64,000 nt of DNA from Rosettibacter primus. Its GTDB lineage: Bacteria > Bacteroidota > Ignavibacteria > Ignavibacteriales > Melioribacteraceae. The stretch lies in the NCBI RefSeq assembly GCF_036860675.1, contig NZ_JAYKGK010000002.1, positions 1 to 64,000 on the forward strand, written 5' to 3'. The translations under genes and the position numbers were made by a program. Positions 17,383-26,805 of the stretch are shown one piece after another. The notes below the pieces were generated by a model. That model was not told the DNA's origin. It did no database searches and saw only the letters and a list, made by a program, of their open reading frames with translations. Within the stretch, counting starts at the first letter, position 1; every line of letters begins with the position of its first letter.

Positions 17383-17501
17383 TAATTACTTCTCCTATGT
17401 TCATGCAAATTTTTATTAGCATATTTAATGATTTGAAAAAATATAATCAACATTATTAAAAATATATTCCTCAGTTTTAAAAATTTTCTTATGATTTATT
17501 T

Positions 17502-17535
17502 AAAAAAAAGAAGCCCTCTTTATAGAGGGCTTCTT
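17502..17535 (-). terminator. Intrinsic terminator after the PorV-like gene
   Basis: A perfect 12-bp inverted repeat (17508-17519 with 17524-17535, AAGAAGCCCTCT / AGAGGGCTTCTT) with a TTAT loop, followed on the minus strand by a run of T. It lies about 20 bp after the PorV-like stop and separates the TonB-receptor module from the GWxTD gene. Confidence 0.93.
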
Positions 17536-17553
17536 AAGTCTTGGTTAGAATAA

Positions 17554-18576
17554 TTATAAACCTAAAGAAATAGTAAATACATGATTTGCATCGAAAAATT
17601 TAGCTTGACGATATGCATAATCCAATTTTACACCTACTCCACCTAAGTTATAATTTATACCAAAACCTGCTGTCAGACCGAATACATTGCTGTCGCTATC
17701 AAGTTCTGGCATAAACATATAACCGCCGCGAATGAAGAAGGTATTGTTGTATCCATATTCAGCACCAAATCTGTATTCATCGCCATAGAAATTGCTGTTC
17801 TGGAATACACCATTAATCATCAATGCATTTGATTCACTGAACTGGAAGTTGTAACCCAGTCCAAGTTCAAGTGTTGAAGGTAATTCAAATGAGGCAGCAT
17901 CAATCTTATAATATTGAGTTGGTCTTGCTAAGTCAGTTGAAATTGCTTTTACATTAAGACCGCTGCCGTCATATTTCATTTGAGGTCCAATGTTTTTCAA
18001 TACAACTGCAAAGCTTAATCCATCAACATTAGCAAGATTCTTATATGCTATACCCATATTAAATGCGATACCGGTTGAAGATACAAGTTCAATTCTTTCA
18101 GAGATAATATTTGCAGTTACACCGACAGAAATTCTATCACTTAACATTCTGGAATAAGTCATTCCAACAGTAATAAACGATGGTCTAAAAGTCTGACCTG
18201 TACCATCAGGATTAACAACAGTTGTAACTGGAATATCACCAATACCGATTGATTTTATAGTAAAACCTAAAGCACCAAATCCTTCGATGTTAGTAGATAC
18301 TGCACCATAATCAACGCTAATATCTGCAATGTAATTCATATGTGAAAAGAGAACATTTGTATTGAATTCGCCACGAACAAGGTTAGCAGGATTCCAATAC
18401 AAAGCTTCGACACCGGTAGCTCCAACAAGAGTAGCACCAGCCATTGAAATACCGCGAGCGCCTACTGGCACCAACAATTCGGTTGCACCTGCAGTGCCAT
18501 TACGACTGCCACCACCTGCAAATAGACTGCTTACGGTAAGTAATAGTGTTAATGCAATTAAATTTATTTTTTTCAT
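17554..18576 (-). CDS. PorV/PorQ-family outer-membrane protein
   Basis: 340 aa, signal peptide 1-20 (ends SLFA). The mature start GGGSRNGTAGATELLVPVGA and GARGISMAGATLVGATGVEA/LYWNPANL (about 38-65) match the PorV/UPF0164 family, which folds as a FadL-like 14-strand barrel. The rest is alternating beta strands ending in aromatic FTISLGL. PorV shuttles T9SS cargo from the translocon to the attachment complex. Directly after a T9SS cargo gene (21 bp), so it may serve that cargo; a dedicated role is inference. A good AAGGAG site precedes ATG 18576. Confidence 0.9.
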   Translation of the reverse strand: MKKINLIALTLLLTVSSLFAGGGSRNGTAGATELLVPVGARGISMAGATLVGATGVEALYWNPANLVRGEFNTNVLFSHMNYIADISVDYGAVSTNIEGFGALGFTIKSIGIGDIPVTTVVNPDGTGQTFRPSFITVGMTYSRMLSDRISVGVTANIISERIELVSSTGIAFNMGIAYKNLANVDGLSFAVVLKNIGPQMKYDGSGLNVKAISTDLARPTQYYKIDAASFELPSTLELGLGYNFQFSESNALMINGVFQNSNFYGDEYRFGAEYGYNNTFFIRGGYMFMPELDSDSNVFGLTAGFGINYNLGGVGVKLDYAYRQAKFFDANHVFTISLGL

Positions 18577-18597
18577 TTTTCAGTCTCCTTCAATTTT

Positions 18598-21500
18598 TTA
18601 GAATCTATCAAGAACTTGTTGTTCTTGGATGATAGCTACTTTAAGAATCTTAGTTTTTCCCAAATCTGGCATATCAACATGAACAATGTAAATACCGCTT
18701 GCAACTGGCAAGCTGCTTTCATTATTGAGGTCCCATCTCTGGAATTGTTCAGGAGAATCTTTTCTTATTGTTCTTACAAGCTGACCTGCTAAGTTAAATA
18801 TCCTGATTGTTGCTTTTTGAGGCAAGTGAGTAAAAGTAACAAATCGTTGATATTTATTTATTTCTTGAGGATTAACACCATAATAAGGATTTGGGAAAAC
18901 ATTGATTTGTTCAACATCTTCCTTAGCAAGATCATTACTTACAATAACTGAAGGAGCTGTAAATTCAAATACATCTGAACCAGGTTGATTTGGTTTCGTT
19001 GTGATAATCTTAAATACTGTCCCTTCTTCTGGCATTGGGCTATTAACATTATTTGGCCAATTTGCAGCTGAAACACTACCACCATTCCAATTGACAAATA
19101 CCATACGACGAATAGCATCACCACTCATTATTGTCGCATCTAAATATTGATGATTATCTTCGCCTTCTGTCTGGATTTTATTTACAATTGCATTATAACC
19201 ACTTTCTCCAGGAGTCATATCTTTTGGAATTACCCAGTAGATCCAGTCTGTCTCGGGATCATTATCAGCGCCAGAAATTGGATGGTCAATACCAGATAAA
19301 TCAAAAACTCCATTTTCATTTTCATCAAGTATATAAGGGAAATAACGAATATCATCACTTGCATCAGCTTTTGTACCAATATTCCAGAGTTGGAATGGGA
19401 CATCAACTAATTTTCCATGACCACCGTAATCACTTCCAGGATATAAGAATGCTTTACCTGGTTTGAATCTAATTTCAAAATCATTTGGAATTATTCTTGG
19501 CCAACGAGCACCATTTTGTGTTACTCTATTTTTGAAAAACTCATAGTCAAAACTATGATCATCAATATTCCCTGTGTGAATTCCCCACATTCCGCCGCGT
19601 ACTTGTTGTCTCGCAGTTGGTCTATCGCCTGTAGTTGGATGCGGGAAACCACTATTATTAAATGCAAAAGCACCGTATTCTGGTGGATTAAGCGGACCAT
19701 TAGCATTAGCTGTTACAAGGAAATCTTTGAAATCATTTGGTGCACCTGCAACTTTAATAAGCATACCATCAACCATTGGCGATAATTCATCAGCATTTTG
19801 ATTGGTTTGCTTGGTTAGTAAAGTAGTTGATGTTGTTAAATCTTTCAAAATCCAGCCATCAGCAGCAAAACTAACTTCGTATTTATGGCCTGTTACCTTT
19901 GTCGGATCAACAACATATGCTGTAACTTTACCATCACTGAAACCTGATTTATGTGTAGCTACAATTTCTTTACCTAATGAAGCTTCGTATCTTACTCCTG
20001 GTTTTGGTGTTTGTGGTGTAACTTCAATAACTTCAAGTGGATTTTCAAGAACTTTTGGGACAGCATTGGGATCTGGATTATATGCATAAGAAGTTACAGC
20101 AAAATAATATTTGCTACCATTATTAAGTGGTAAGCCACCTTTGAATGCATCTGTTTTAATGCTTATATAACGTTTAATTCCTGAATCGGTACCAAACTTT
20201 ACTACTTTACTTTGAACTACACCAGAAGAAGCATCAAATTCAAGGTCATTTATTTTAAGTACACCATTAACTTTATCATAGGTTGCTATTAATTTTGCCT
20301 CACTAGCTTGTGCAGTTCTTGAAGGTAACTGATATACACAATAACCCTCAAATTCAAAACCACCTTGGGAATATGATTCAGTAGCATTAACTTTTGCAGG
20401 GTCACTGCCCCAAGATAGTATAACCTCTTTATCCAATTCCGCAACTGATACTACTGGAGCAGGCGGAGCTTTTGGAACATTAAAGAAGTTATCATAAGCT
20501 AATTGAGCTTGTAAGTCATAAAATTTAAGTAATTGGACTGCACCTAATCTATCAACGCCTGGTATTGCCCCTGCAGCAATTTCTGCTACTACAACCTCCT
20601 GAGTATCGCCATAAGCCATTTCAAATGGACCAGATACTGAACCTATACGACGGTCTCCTGGTGGATGAAGCATACCATCTAGCCAGCCTGTACCTGTAAT
20701 AGGATCACCAGCCAAAGTAAATTTTGTGGGTTGTCCTGTTGTTGGGTCAACAAATGGGTCGCCGCTTGTAGAAATTCTTCCTCTGAATAAATTATACCAT
20801 TGAAGTGTTCCGGTTTCATAAAGACCAAGGTCTGGATCACTGTATACAGGGTCCCCATTAATAAAGAAATAGAATGCAGTCATAGGTAAATTTTTCTTAC
20901 CTTCAACGTATTTACCTTTAAAAATTGCTTTATCATGAGCATCGCCTGGCACTATAGGTCCTTGGAAGAAATCGAATCCTACAGCTGGCGGTGGTAATGG
21001 ATTATAGACTGCATCAGAAGCATTAGCATTATAGCAGTAACCAAGGCTCAAAACAGTATCGCAACCTGCGAAATCATCTCCAGCATCGCCAACATCTGGG
21101 TCACTCCACATTGAGACATACATTTCAGTAAATGGTTTTTGGTCAGGATTTTTATTTATTAAAATAAATTTTCTAAATATCATATTACCTAAAGCACCAG
21201 TAGATTTATAAGCCCAAACAGTAACTTGTTCTTCAATACCCATTGGGAGTGAGCCATACATATAGTCAGTTTGAGCTGGGTCTAAATCATTGCAAACAAA
21301 CCAAACTGTCTGGTCAGCACCAGGAACACCTGGTATATCTATAGCGGGTTCATATTTACCATTACCATTTACATCTTCAAAAGGAGCTCCTTGATCTGCT
21401 GGCCATTCATTCCAATCTTTTTCATATTGAGCACGGATAGCTTCAATTGTTGGTCCATCTCCATCAGCCAATTCAGCACTTAAATCACCATCTTTATAAT

Positions 21501-21903
21501 CTCTTCTCACTCTATAAATTCTAACATCTGGATCCTGTGGATTTGCTGGCTGACCATTTGGCAAAATTCTTCCTGGTACAGTACCTTGTCGATAAGTTGA
21601 ACCTCCAACTCTGAACTGACCATCAACTTTACCACCCCAAAGAAATCCTGACTGGAACACTGCAGCTTTGTTACTACCTTTTGGGAAAACAAAACCTGAA
21701 TTTCCATTTTGATTTATGTCAGTTTCACCATCATTTTTAATCCATGTAGAAATATTATTAATATTAATTTTGGTATAAACCGGCTCACCAAGACTCTTAT
21801 TTAGTCTGGTGGATTTATTTCCACCGCCTTTAGCAAGAGCCATTGTTGTAAACGCTATAAGAATAAGCGCTAAACTTAGATATCTGAATAACTTTATTTT
21901 CAT
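18598..21903 (-). CDS. Large T9SS-secreted surface protein
   Basis: 1101 aa. Signal peptide 1-24. The first ~460 residues include calcium-loop-like motifs (DVNGNGKYEPAID near 178, DENENGVFDLSG near 870) and aromatic-rich strands. A fibronectin III-like region lies near 480-620 (PVVSVAELDKEVILSW), and a long middle domain is not assigned. The C terminus (about 1000-1090) is a T9SS type A sorting domain: VFPNPYYG, ATIRIFNLAGQLVRTI, ASGIYIVHVD. Thus it is exported through the outer membrane and probably anchored or released at the surface. Enzymatic function not seen. Flanked by TonB receptor and PorV genes. Confidence 0.88.
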   Translation of the reverse strand: MKIKLFRYLSLALILIAFTTMALAKGGGNKSTRLNKSLGEPVYTKININNISTWIKNDGETDINQNGNSGFVFPKGSNKAAVFQSGFLWGGKVDGQFRVGGSTYRQGTVPGRILPNGQPANPQDPDVRIYRVRRDYKDGDLSAELADGDGPTIEAIRAQYEKDWNEWPADQGAPFEDVNGNGKYEPAIDIPGVPGADQTVWFVCNDLDPAQTDYMYGSLPMGIEEQVTVWAYKSTGALGNMIFRKFILINKNPDQKPFTEMYVSMWSDPDVGDAGDDFAGCDTVLSLGYCYNANASDAVYNPLPPPAVGFDFFQGPIVPGDAHDKAIFKGKYVEGKKNLPMTAFYFFINGDPVYSDPDLGLYETGTLQWYNLFRGRISTSGDPFVDPTTGQPTKFTLAGDPITGTGWLDGMLHPPGDRRIGSVSGPFEMAYGDTQEVVVAEIAAGAIPGVDRLGAVQLLKFYDLQAQLAYDNFFNVPKAPPAPVVSVAELDKEVILSWGSDPAKVNATESYSQGGFEFEGYCVYQLPSRTAQASEAKLIATYDKVNGVLKINDLEFDASSGVVQSKVVKFGTDSGIKRYISIKTDAFKGGLPLNNGSKYYFAVTSYAYNPDPNAVPKVLENPLEVIEVTPQTPKPGVRYEASLGKEIVATHKSGFSDGKVTAYVVDPTKVTGHKYEVSFAADGWILKDLTTSTTLLTKQTNQNADELSPMVDGMLIKVAGAPNDFKDFLVTANANGPLNPPEYGAFAFNNSGFPHPTTGDRPTARQQVRGGMWGIHTGNIDDHSFDYEFFKNRVTQNGARWPRIIPNDFEIRFKPGKAFLYPGSDYGGHGKLVDVPFQLWNIGTKADASDDIRYFPYILDENENGVFDLSGIDHPISGADNDPETDWIYWVIPKDMTPGESGYNAIVNKIQTEGEDNHQYLDATIMSGDAIRRMVFVNWNGGSVSAANWPNNVNSPMPEEGTVFKIITTKPNQPGSDVFEFTAPSVIVSNDLAKEDVEQINVFPNPYYGVNPQEINKYQRFVTFTHLPQKATIRIFNLAGQLVRTIRKDSPEQFQRWDLNNESSLPVASGIYIVHVDMPDLGKTKILKVAIIQEQQVLDRF

Positions 21904-21934
21904 TTTTTACTCCTGTTATTTTTTCAAAACTTTA

Positions 21935-24934
21935 TTAGTATTCCAATCTAATACCAAGTCGAATCTGACGAGGTGGTCCATATAACAAATTAGTAGCAGC
22001 CCCAGGAACACCACCATATCCTTGTTGATAATCAATATTAATTGCTTTATAAAGATTAATATACTGTTCGCCGTATGTTGATATTAATTGTTGTGATAAT
22101 TCTGGATTATAAATTACACCATCATCGTCAGCTGACCCTGTTCTTAGGAATACATTTCGAACATTCTTTCTGTCGAATAAGTTGATTACATATAAATATA
22201 CATTCATCGATAATCTATCAAAAAGTCTGAATGTTTTATCTATACGTAAATCAACCTGAAATTCTGCAGGAGTAGTAGATGCATTTAATGCTTCGAGTGG
22301 TTGTCTAAATCTTGCATCTGTTTCAGCATTCAAAGCACCAAAACCTCTTGTATATGGATGTCCGCTATTAAACATTGCAAGCATTGATACACCAAAATCA
22401 TGTAATATTGCTGGACCATCGTTTGGACCAAATCTATAATCAATATTAACATTTCCTCTCAATGCCTGGTTGAACTGAAGCGGACTAATATATTTTGGAA
22501 CGAATATAGTTACACCATCAAGAGGAGCTCCAACAACACCACTATTTGAATATGGATTCGAACCGGTTCCTCTTGCATCCTGGAATGATAACGAAGCATT
22601 AACAGCTAATCTTTGGTATCTTCTCATATTAAGTGTAATTTCAACACCTTTAGTAGTAGCATAATCGCCATTTGCTAATATGTTATAATTTTGGAATGCT
22701 GAGGTTCTTACAACTGGTTGATTTACGAATTGTACCTGATCTTTTATATCCTTATAATAACCCGTAATATCTATGGACATAAAATCAGTTAATTGCTGAG
22801 TAAATCCTAATTCATATTGAGTAGTTCTTGTAGGTCTGATATCAGAACCAGCAGGTCTTGAAATAAAGTAACCACCTTTAATTTCCCATGCTAATTCATA
22901 ATAACCTAAATATGCTGTATTTAATGCAGGTTGCTGCACGAATTTACCAAACTGTGCATGGAATACTGTTTTATCAGTAACAGGGAATGAAAATCCTAAA
23001 CGAGGACTGATAGCACTAAATGTAGGTACTTTCTTCCAGCCAGCTTCGTACAGTTCGCCAGTTTGAGGGTTAATTGCAAGGTCAGGTTTGGTTGGGTCAA
23101 CAAATGTAAGATTATCAATATCAATATAATCAAATCTCAAACCTGCATTAATAACAAGGTCTTCATATTCAATTTTATCTTGAATGTATGCGGCAGCAAA
23201 AACTGGTTTATGAGGTGCATCAAAGAATCCTTCGTCGGTTTCATTACCAAAAACATCATAGCCATAATTATTAACACCTCGTGTTAAAATAAATTGTCTC
23301 TTTGCTGCATTAATATCATCTTCTGTAGCGGTAGGATGAGCAACAAGCCAGTTATGCAAAGAGGCAGCCAAGCTTACTTGAGAACGTAAGCCCCAGTTTC
23401 TTAATATATATTGTTGATATTCACCACCAATCTTAAATGAATGATTCTTTCCAAGTAAGAAAGAAAGAGAACCACTAAGTGTTAGTCCTTTTCTATCATT
23501 TTTACCATAACCTGTTGGAATAGAACCATCTCTATTAAATGTGAATCCCATTATACTTGCTTGTGTTGGACTTACATATCTACCAACAACGCCATTTGCT
23601 ATATCAGCTGCAGTTCTTGGAATTGTCCAACCAACTTCTGCATTGGCTACGCTATCTCCATATAACCAGTAGTTAGAACCAAGTCCTGGAGTATAAGTTT
23701 CGCTGTTTGCAAAGAAATAGCCAGCAGATAATTCATAAAACATTGAACCGCTTAGAACATGAGTAATCTTTAGATTCAGAGCACCATTTGTTTGCTCGTT
23801 TACACCTCTGCGTGTTTGTAGAATGTTTACAACTGGAGCTCCAGATATAACTTCTCCATTGTATGTTGTATAGGTTCCTGAGAGTCTAACAAGTACAGGT
23901 TTTAAATCAAAATTAAGTGTTCCTGTATATGTAATGTAATGTTCTTGAGAACCTTTTTGTGGACCTGCTGGATATACAAAATTTATTGTATCATGTGTAA
24001 TATCATCTGTGAGTATGCCTAAGTTTATACCTGGATTGGGTTGTGGATTAGGATCTCTGTTGTAAACATAATTTACATTTGCAAAGAATTTTACTCTGTT
24101 ATCGAACAAAGGGCCACTTAATACAGCACTTTGTTCATTATAACCCCACCAGTATGCACCAAGACGTTTCTTTCCATCAAAAGCATTATCTTTACTCTTG
24201 AATGTAATGTTATCAGTAATATATTCATAACTTGCTTTTAGTTGAGTTCCGCCGGATTTAAATGATTGACGGATAATACCTGCATTTGCACCTCCAAATT
24301 CTGCAGTATAACCACCAGCTTGAACTTGTATTTCTTCGAGAGCATCCTGAGAAATTGTTACACCTCTATTTCCTGTAATTGGATTTTTAATTGGAACACC
24401 TTCGAGGTAGTAACCTACTTCGTCAAATCTACCGCCACGAATAAAGATGTTACCATTTTGTAAAACAACACCAGCAGTTAAACTAACAATATTATTTACT
24501 CCACGAACAGGTAATGCCTGTATGTCTTCACTAGTTGTAATTCTGACTGCATTTGTATTGTCTTTTTGAATGAGAGGTTTTTGTGCTACAATTTCAACTG
24601 TGCCTACTTGAATTTCTTCGCTTGGTAGCTGGAAATCAAGTGAGGTTGTTAAGTCAGCATTAACTCTCACATTAGAAATAGTTATTGATTGATATCCCAG
24701 GTAAGAAGCACGAACCGAATAAACACCCGGGTCAAGGTTTTGAAGGACATATTCTCCGTTTGCATCCGATGCCGCACCAGTTGTTGTACCAAGTACAATT
24801 ATATTAGCACCAATTAGCGGTTCACCGGTTTGCAAATCGACAACCTTCCCTTTAATTCTACCCTTTGTTCCTGCAGAAATCAACGCAGGAAAAAGAGCAA
24901 GCAATAGCAAAAAGTAAAAAATTCTTCGATGCAT
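21935..24934 (-). CDS. TonB-dependent receptor with carboxypeptidase-like N-terminal domain
   Basis: 999 aa. Signal peptide 1-21; CarboxypepD_reg-like beta-sandwich about 25-110 (GKVVDLQTGEPLIGANII, DANGEYVLQNLDPGVYSV); plug domain about 115-230 (IFIRGGRFDEVGYYLEGVPI, ISQDALEEIQVQAGGYTAEF); then a 22-strand-type barrel ending RQIRLGIRLEY. No SusD-like partner gene follows; a T9SS cargo and PorV-like gene do. Ligand unknown. Likely first gene of a three-gene operon; an AAGGAG site precedes ATG 24934. Confidence 0.93.
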   Translation of the reverse strand: MHRRIFYFLLLLALFPALISAGTKGRIKGKVVDLQTGEPLIGANIIVLGTTTGAASDANGEYVLQNLDPGVYSVRASYLGYQSITISNVRVNADLTTSLDFQLPSEEIQVGTVEIVAQKPLIQKDNTNAVRITTSEDIQALPVRGVNNIVSLTAGVVLQNGNIFIRGGRFDEVGYYLEGVPIKNPITGNRGVTISQDALEEIQVQAGGYTAEFGGANAGIIRQSFKSGGTQLKASYEYITDNITFKSKDNAFDGKKRLGAYWWGYNEQSAVLSGPLFDNRVKFFANVNYVYNRDPNPQPNPGINLGILTDDITHDTINFVYPAGPQKGSQEHYITYTGTLNFDLKPVLVRLSGTYTTYNGEVISGAPVVNILQTRRGVNEQTNGALNLKITHVLSGSMFYELSAGYFFANSETYTPGLGSNYWLYGDSVANAEVGWTIPRTAADIANGVVGRYVSPTQASIMGFTFNRDGSIPTGYGKNDRKGLTLSGSLSFLLGKNHSFKIGGEYQQYILRNWGLRSQVSLAASLHNWLVAHPTATEDDINAAKRQFILTRGVNNYGYDVFGNETDEGFFDAPHKPVFAAAYIQDKIEYEDLVINAGLRFDYIDIDNLTFVDPTKPDLAINPQTGELYEAGWKKVPTFSAISPRLGFSFPVTDKTVFHAQFGKFVQQPALNTAYLGYYELAWEIKGGYFISRPAGSDIRPTRTTQYELGFTQQLTDFMSIDITGYYKDIKDQVQFVNQPVVRTSAFQNYNILANGDYATTKGVEITLNMRRYQRLAVNASLSFQDARGTGSNPYSNSGVVGAPLDGVTIFVPKYISPLQFNQALRGNVNIDYRFGPNDGPAILHDFGVSMLAMFNSGHPYTRGFGALNAETDARFRQPLEALNASTTPAEFQVDLRIDKTFRLFDRLSMNVYLYVINLFDRKNVRNVFLRTGSADDDGVIYNPELSQQLISTYGEQYINLYKAINIDYQQGYGGVPGAATNLLYGPPRQIRLGIRLEY

Positions 24935-24944
24935 ACTTTACTCC

Positions 24945-25089
24945 TTAACTTGTTATTTTAATTAAGAAAGGGTTATTGAAAGGATTAAAATTGTAAATAA
25001 AAAACAATAATTACCTCCTATCTTTGTGAGATATTGTAATTAGTTATATTAGAACTATTGTGTTGAATTAATTCTAAACTTTTTTCCAT
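24945..25089 (-). other. Two candidate leader ORFs in the TonB-receptor 5' UTR
   Basis: In transcription order: ORF A, ATG at 25089 to TAG at 25018, 23 codons; then ORF B, TTG at 25007 to TAA at 24945, 20 codons, rich in Phe and Asn. The sequence AGGAGGT (25013-25019), a full match to the ribosomal anti-SD, lies 6 nt before the TTG and overlaps the stop of ORF A. The stop of ORF B abuts GGAG, the ribosome binding site of the receptor. Both ORFs are short and could be chance in AT-rich DNA; expression is unproven. Confidence 0.25.
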
Positions 25090-25201
25090 ATAAGTTCTGT
25101 TCCTCAAAAAACTATTGCCCATTTTATGCCACTGAATCTTTGATATTATTTATTATTTTCTAATAAACAGTATAATTCTAAATCTTTTGTTTTTCGACAA
25201 A

Positions 25202-25230
25202 AAAATAATACCACTTATTGGCTTTGTCAA
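25202..25230 (-). promoter_or_regulatory. Sigma70-like promoter candidate for the TonB-receptor module
   Basis: On the minus strand TTGACA (25225-25230) is followed after 17 nt by TATTTT (25202-25207). The -35 box is a perfect match and the -10 box matches 4 of 6. The 351-bp gap (24935-25285) otherwise holds the candidate leader ORFs described separately and AT-rich DNA. A start near 25195 would give a 5' UTR of about 260 nt. Confidence 0.45.
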
Positions 25231-25285
25231 GTATAAAAAATAAAAAAATTATTTTTTCTCTTTTATTAAACATGTTTTAACTTAA

Positions 25286-25606
25286 TTATAAAATATTCTT
25301 AATCTTTTCAATAAATACACTTTTAGGAACAGCTCCAATAATCTGATCTATTACTTTTCCATCTTTAATAAATAGAACTGTAGGAATACTTCTTACACCA
25401 TATCTAATAGCAGTATTTTGATTTTCATCTACGTCAAGTTTTCCAACTTTAATTTTTCCTTCGTATTCTTCTGAAAGTTCTTCAATTATAGGGGCAATCA
25501 TTCTGCAAGGACCACACCATGCAGCCCAGAAATCAACAATAACAGGAATATTTGATTGAAGTGCTTCCTGGTCGAAATTGCTGTCTGTAAATATAAATGG
25601 CTTCAT
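25286..25606 (-). CDS. trxA: Thioredoxin
   Basis: 106 aa, a single thioredoxin fold with the redox site WCGPC near residues 31-35, the cis-proline block YGVRSIPTVLFIKDGK (about 70-85), and no signal peptide, so cytoplasmic. General protein-disulfide reductase. It follows the acyl-CoA dehydrogenase gene by 26 bp in the same direction; it may be the third gene of the enoyl-reductase operon. GGAG-type site before ATG 25606. Confidence 0.96.
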   Translation of the reverse strand: MKPFIFTDSNFDQEALQSNIPVIVDFWAAWCGPCRMIAPIIEELSEEYEGKIKVGKLDVDENQNTAIRYGVRSIPTVLFIKDGKVIDQIIGAVPKSVFIEKIKNIL

Positions 25607-25632
25607 GATATAATTTTTCTCCTTTATAAGAT

Positions 25633-26778
25633 TTAAAATAAAACTCCATTTTTCTTAATTACTTCTCTTGCAATTATACCTTTCTGAATTTCATTTGTAC
25701 CTTCAAAAATTCTATTAATACGGGAATCTCGATAAAATCTTTCAATAGGTAATTCACGTGAATAGCCCATACCTCCATGAATTTGAACTGCATAATCTGC
25801 TATTTTATCCAGGGATTCAGAACAATATAATTTCACAATTGCAGATTGATATGAAATATCTTTTCCTAAATCATAATCCACAGCTGTCCTATAAACAATT
25901 GATTCCATGTTATAAATCATCATTGCCATTTCTGCAAGCATGAATTGTACTGCCTGAAAATTAGAAATTGTCTGATCAAATTGTTTTCTTTGTTTTGCAT
26001 AACGAGTGGAAAGTTCTAAAAGTTCTTTAGCAGCACCAAGACATGCAGCACCTAAGCCCAATCTTCCTGCATCAAGTGTTTTCATAGCAAGTAAAAATCC
26101 ACGCCCTTCTTTTCCCAATAAATTTTCTTTAGGTATTCTTAGATTATCGAATGTAATTGGATTAGTTGTGCTGCCTCTAATTCCCATTTTCTTTTCTGGC
26201 TGTCCAGCATGAAAACCAGGAGAATTAGTTTCCACAATAAATGCACTAATTCCTTTTGAAGTTCTTGCAAATACAGTCACAATATCAGCAATTCCACCAT
26301 TTGTAATCCAAAGTTTTTCACCATTAAGAACCCATTCATCACCGTCCAGTTCTGCTCGTGTTTTTACATTAAATGAATCAGAACCTGCTTGAGCTTCTGT
26401 CAAACAAAATGCGCCAATTTTTTCTCCTTTTGCAAGAGGTGTAAGAAATTTTTTCTTTTGTTCTTCATTACCGCCAATATAAATTGCATTAGCTCCAATG
26501 GATTGATGAGCACCTATGAAAGTTGCGGTTGACATACAGCCTCTTGCAATTTCTTCCTGCATAATACAATAACCAACCTCGCCAAATCCTCCTCCGCCAT
26601 ATTCCTCCGGGAATGATACACCAAGAAATCCAAGTTCTGCTAATTTTTTAATTAAGTCATCTGGAATTTTTTCTTCTTCATCGATTTTTGATGCAATTGG
26701 TTTAATTTCATTGTTCACGAAATCTCGCACGGTTTCGCGAAGCATTTTTTGTTCTTCTGTAAAGGTGAACTCGTTCAT
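25633..26778 (-). CDS. Acyl-CoA dehydrogenase
   Basis: 381 aa FAD enzyme of the short/medium-chain acyl-CoA dehydrogenase family. Seen: FCLTEAQAGSD (about 135-145), WITNGGIADI (FAD-binding loop, about 170), the IQIHGGMGYSRELPIERFYRD block given as QIHGGMGYSREL and IERFYRDSRINRIFEGTNEIQ, where the Glu of EGTNEI is the catalytic base position. Oxidises acyl-CoA to enoyl-CoA with ETF as acceptor. Substrate length is uncertain. Lies between an enoyl reductase gene and trxA. Confidence 0.93.
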   Translation of the reverse strand: MNEFTFTEEQKMLRETVRDFVNNEIKPIASKIDEEEKIPDDLIKKLAELGFLGVSFPEEYGGGGFGEVGYCIMQEEIARGCMSTATFIGAHQSIGANAIYIGGNEEQKKKFLTPLAKGEKIGAFCLTEAQAGSDSFNVKTRAELDGDEWVLNGEKLWITNGGIADIVTVFARTSKGISAFIVETNSPGFHAGQPEKKMGIRGSTTNPITFDNLRIPKENLLGKEGRGFLLAMKTLDAGRLGLGAACLGAAKELLELSTRYAKQRKQFDQTISNFQAVQFMLAEMAMMIYNMESIVYRTAVDYDLGKDISYQSAIVKLYCSESLDKIADYAVQIHGGMGYSRELPIERFYRDSRINRIFEGTNEIQKGIIAREVIKKNGVLF

Positions 26779-26805
26779 TTATTTATACCTTATTTGTTTG
26801 GATTG

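Noticed and set aside
19131..20089. Several 89-111 codon plus-strand ORFs inside the T9SS cargo gene
   Set aside because: All lie antisense within a long coding frame that has a signal peptide and a sorting domain; no conserved motif in the antisense products.
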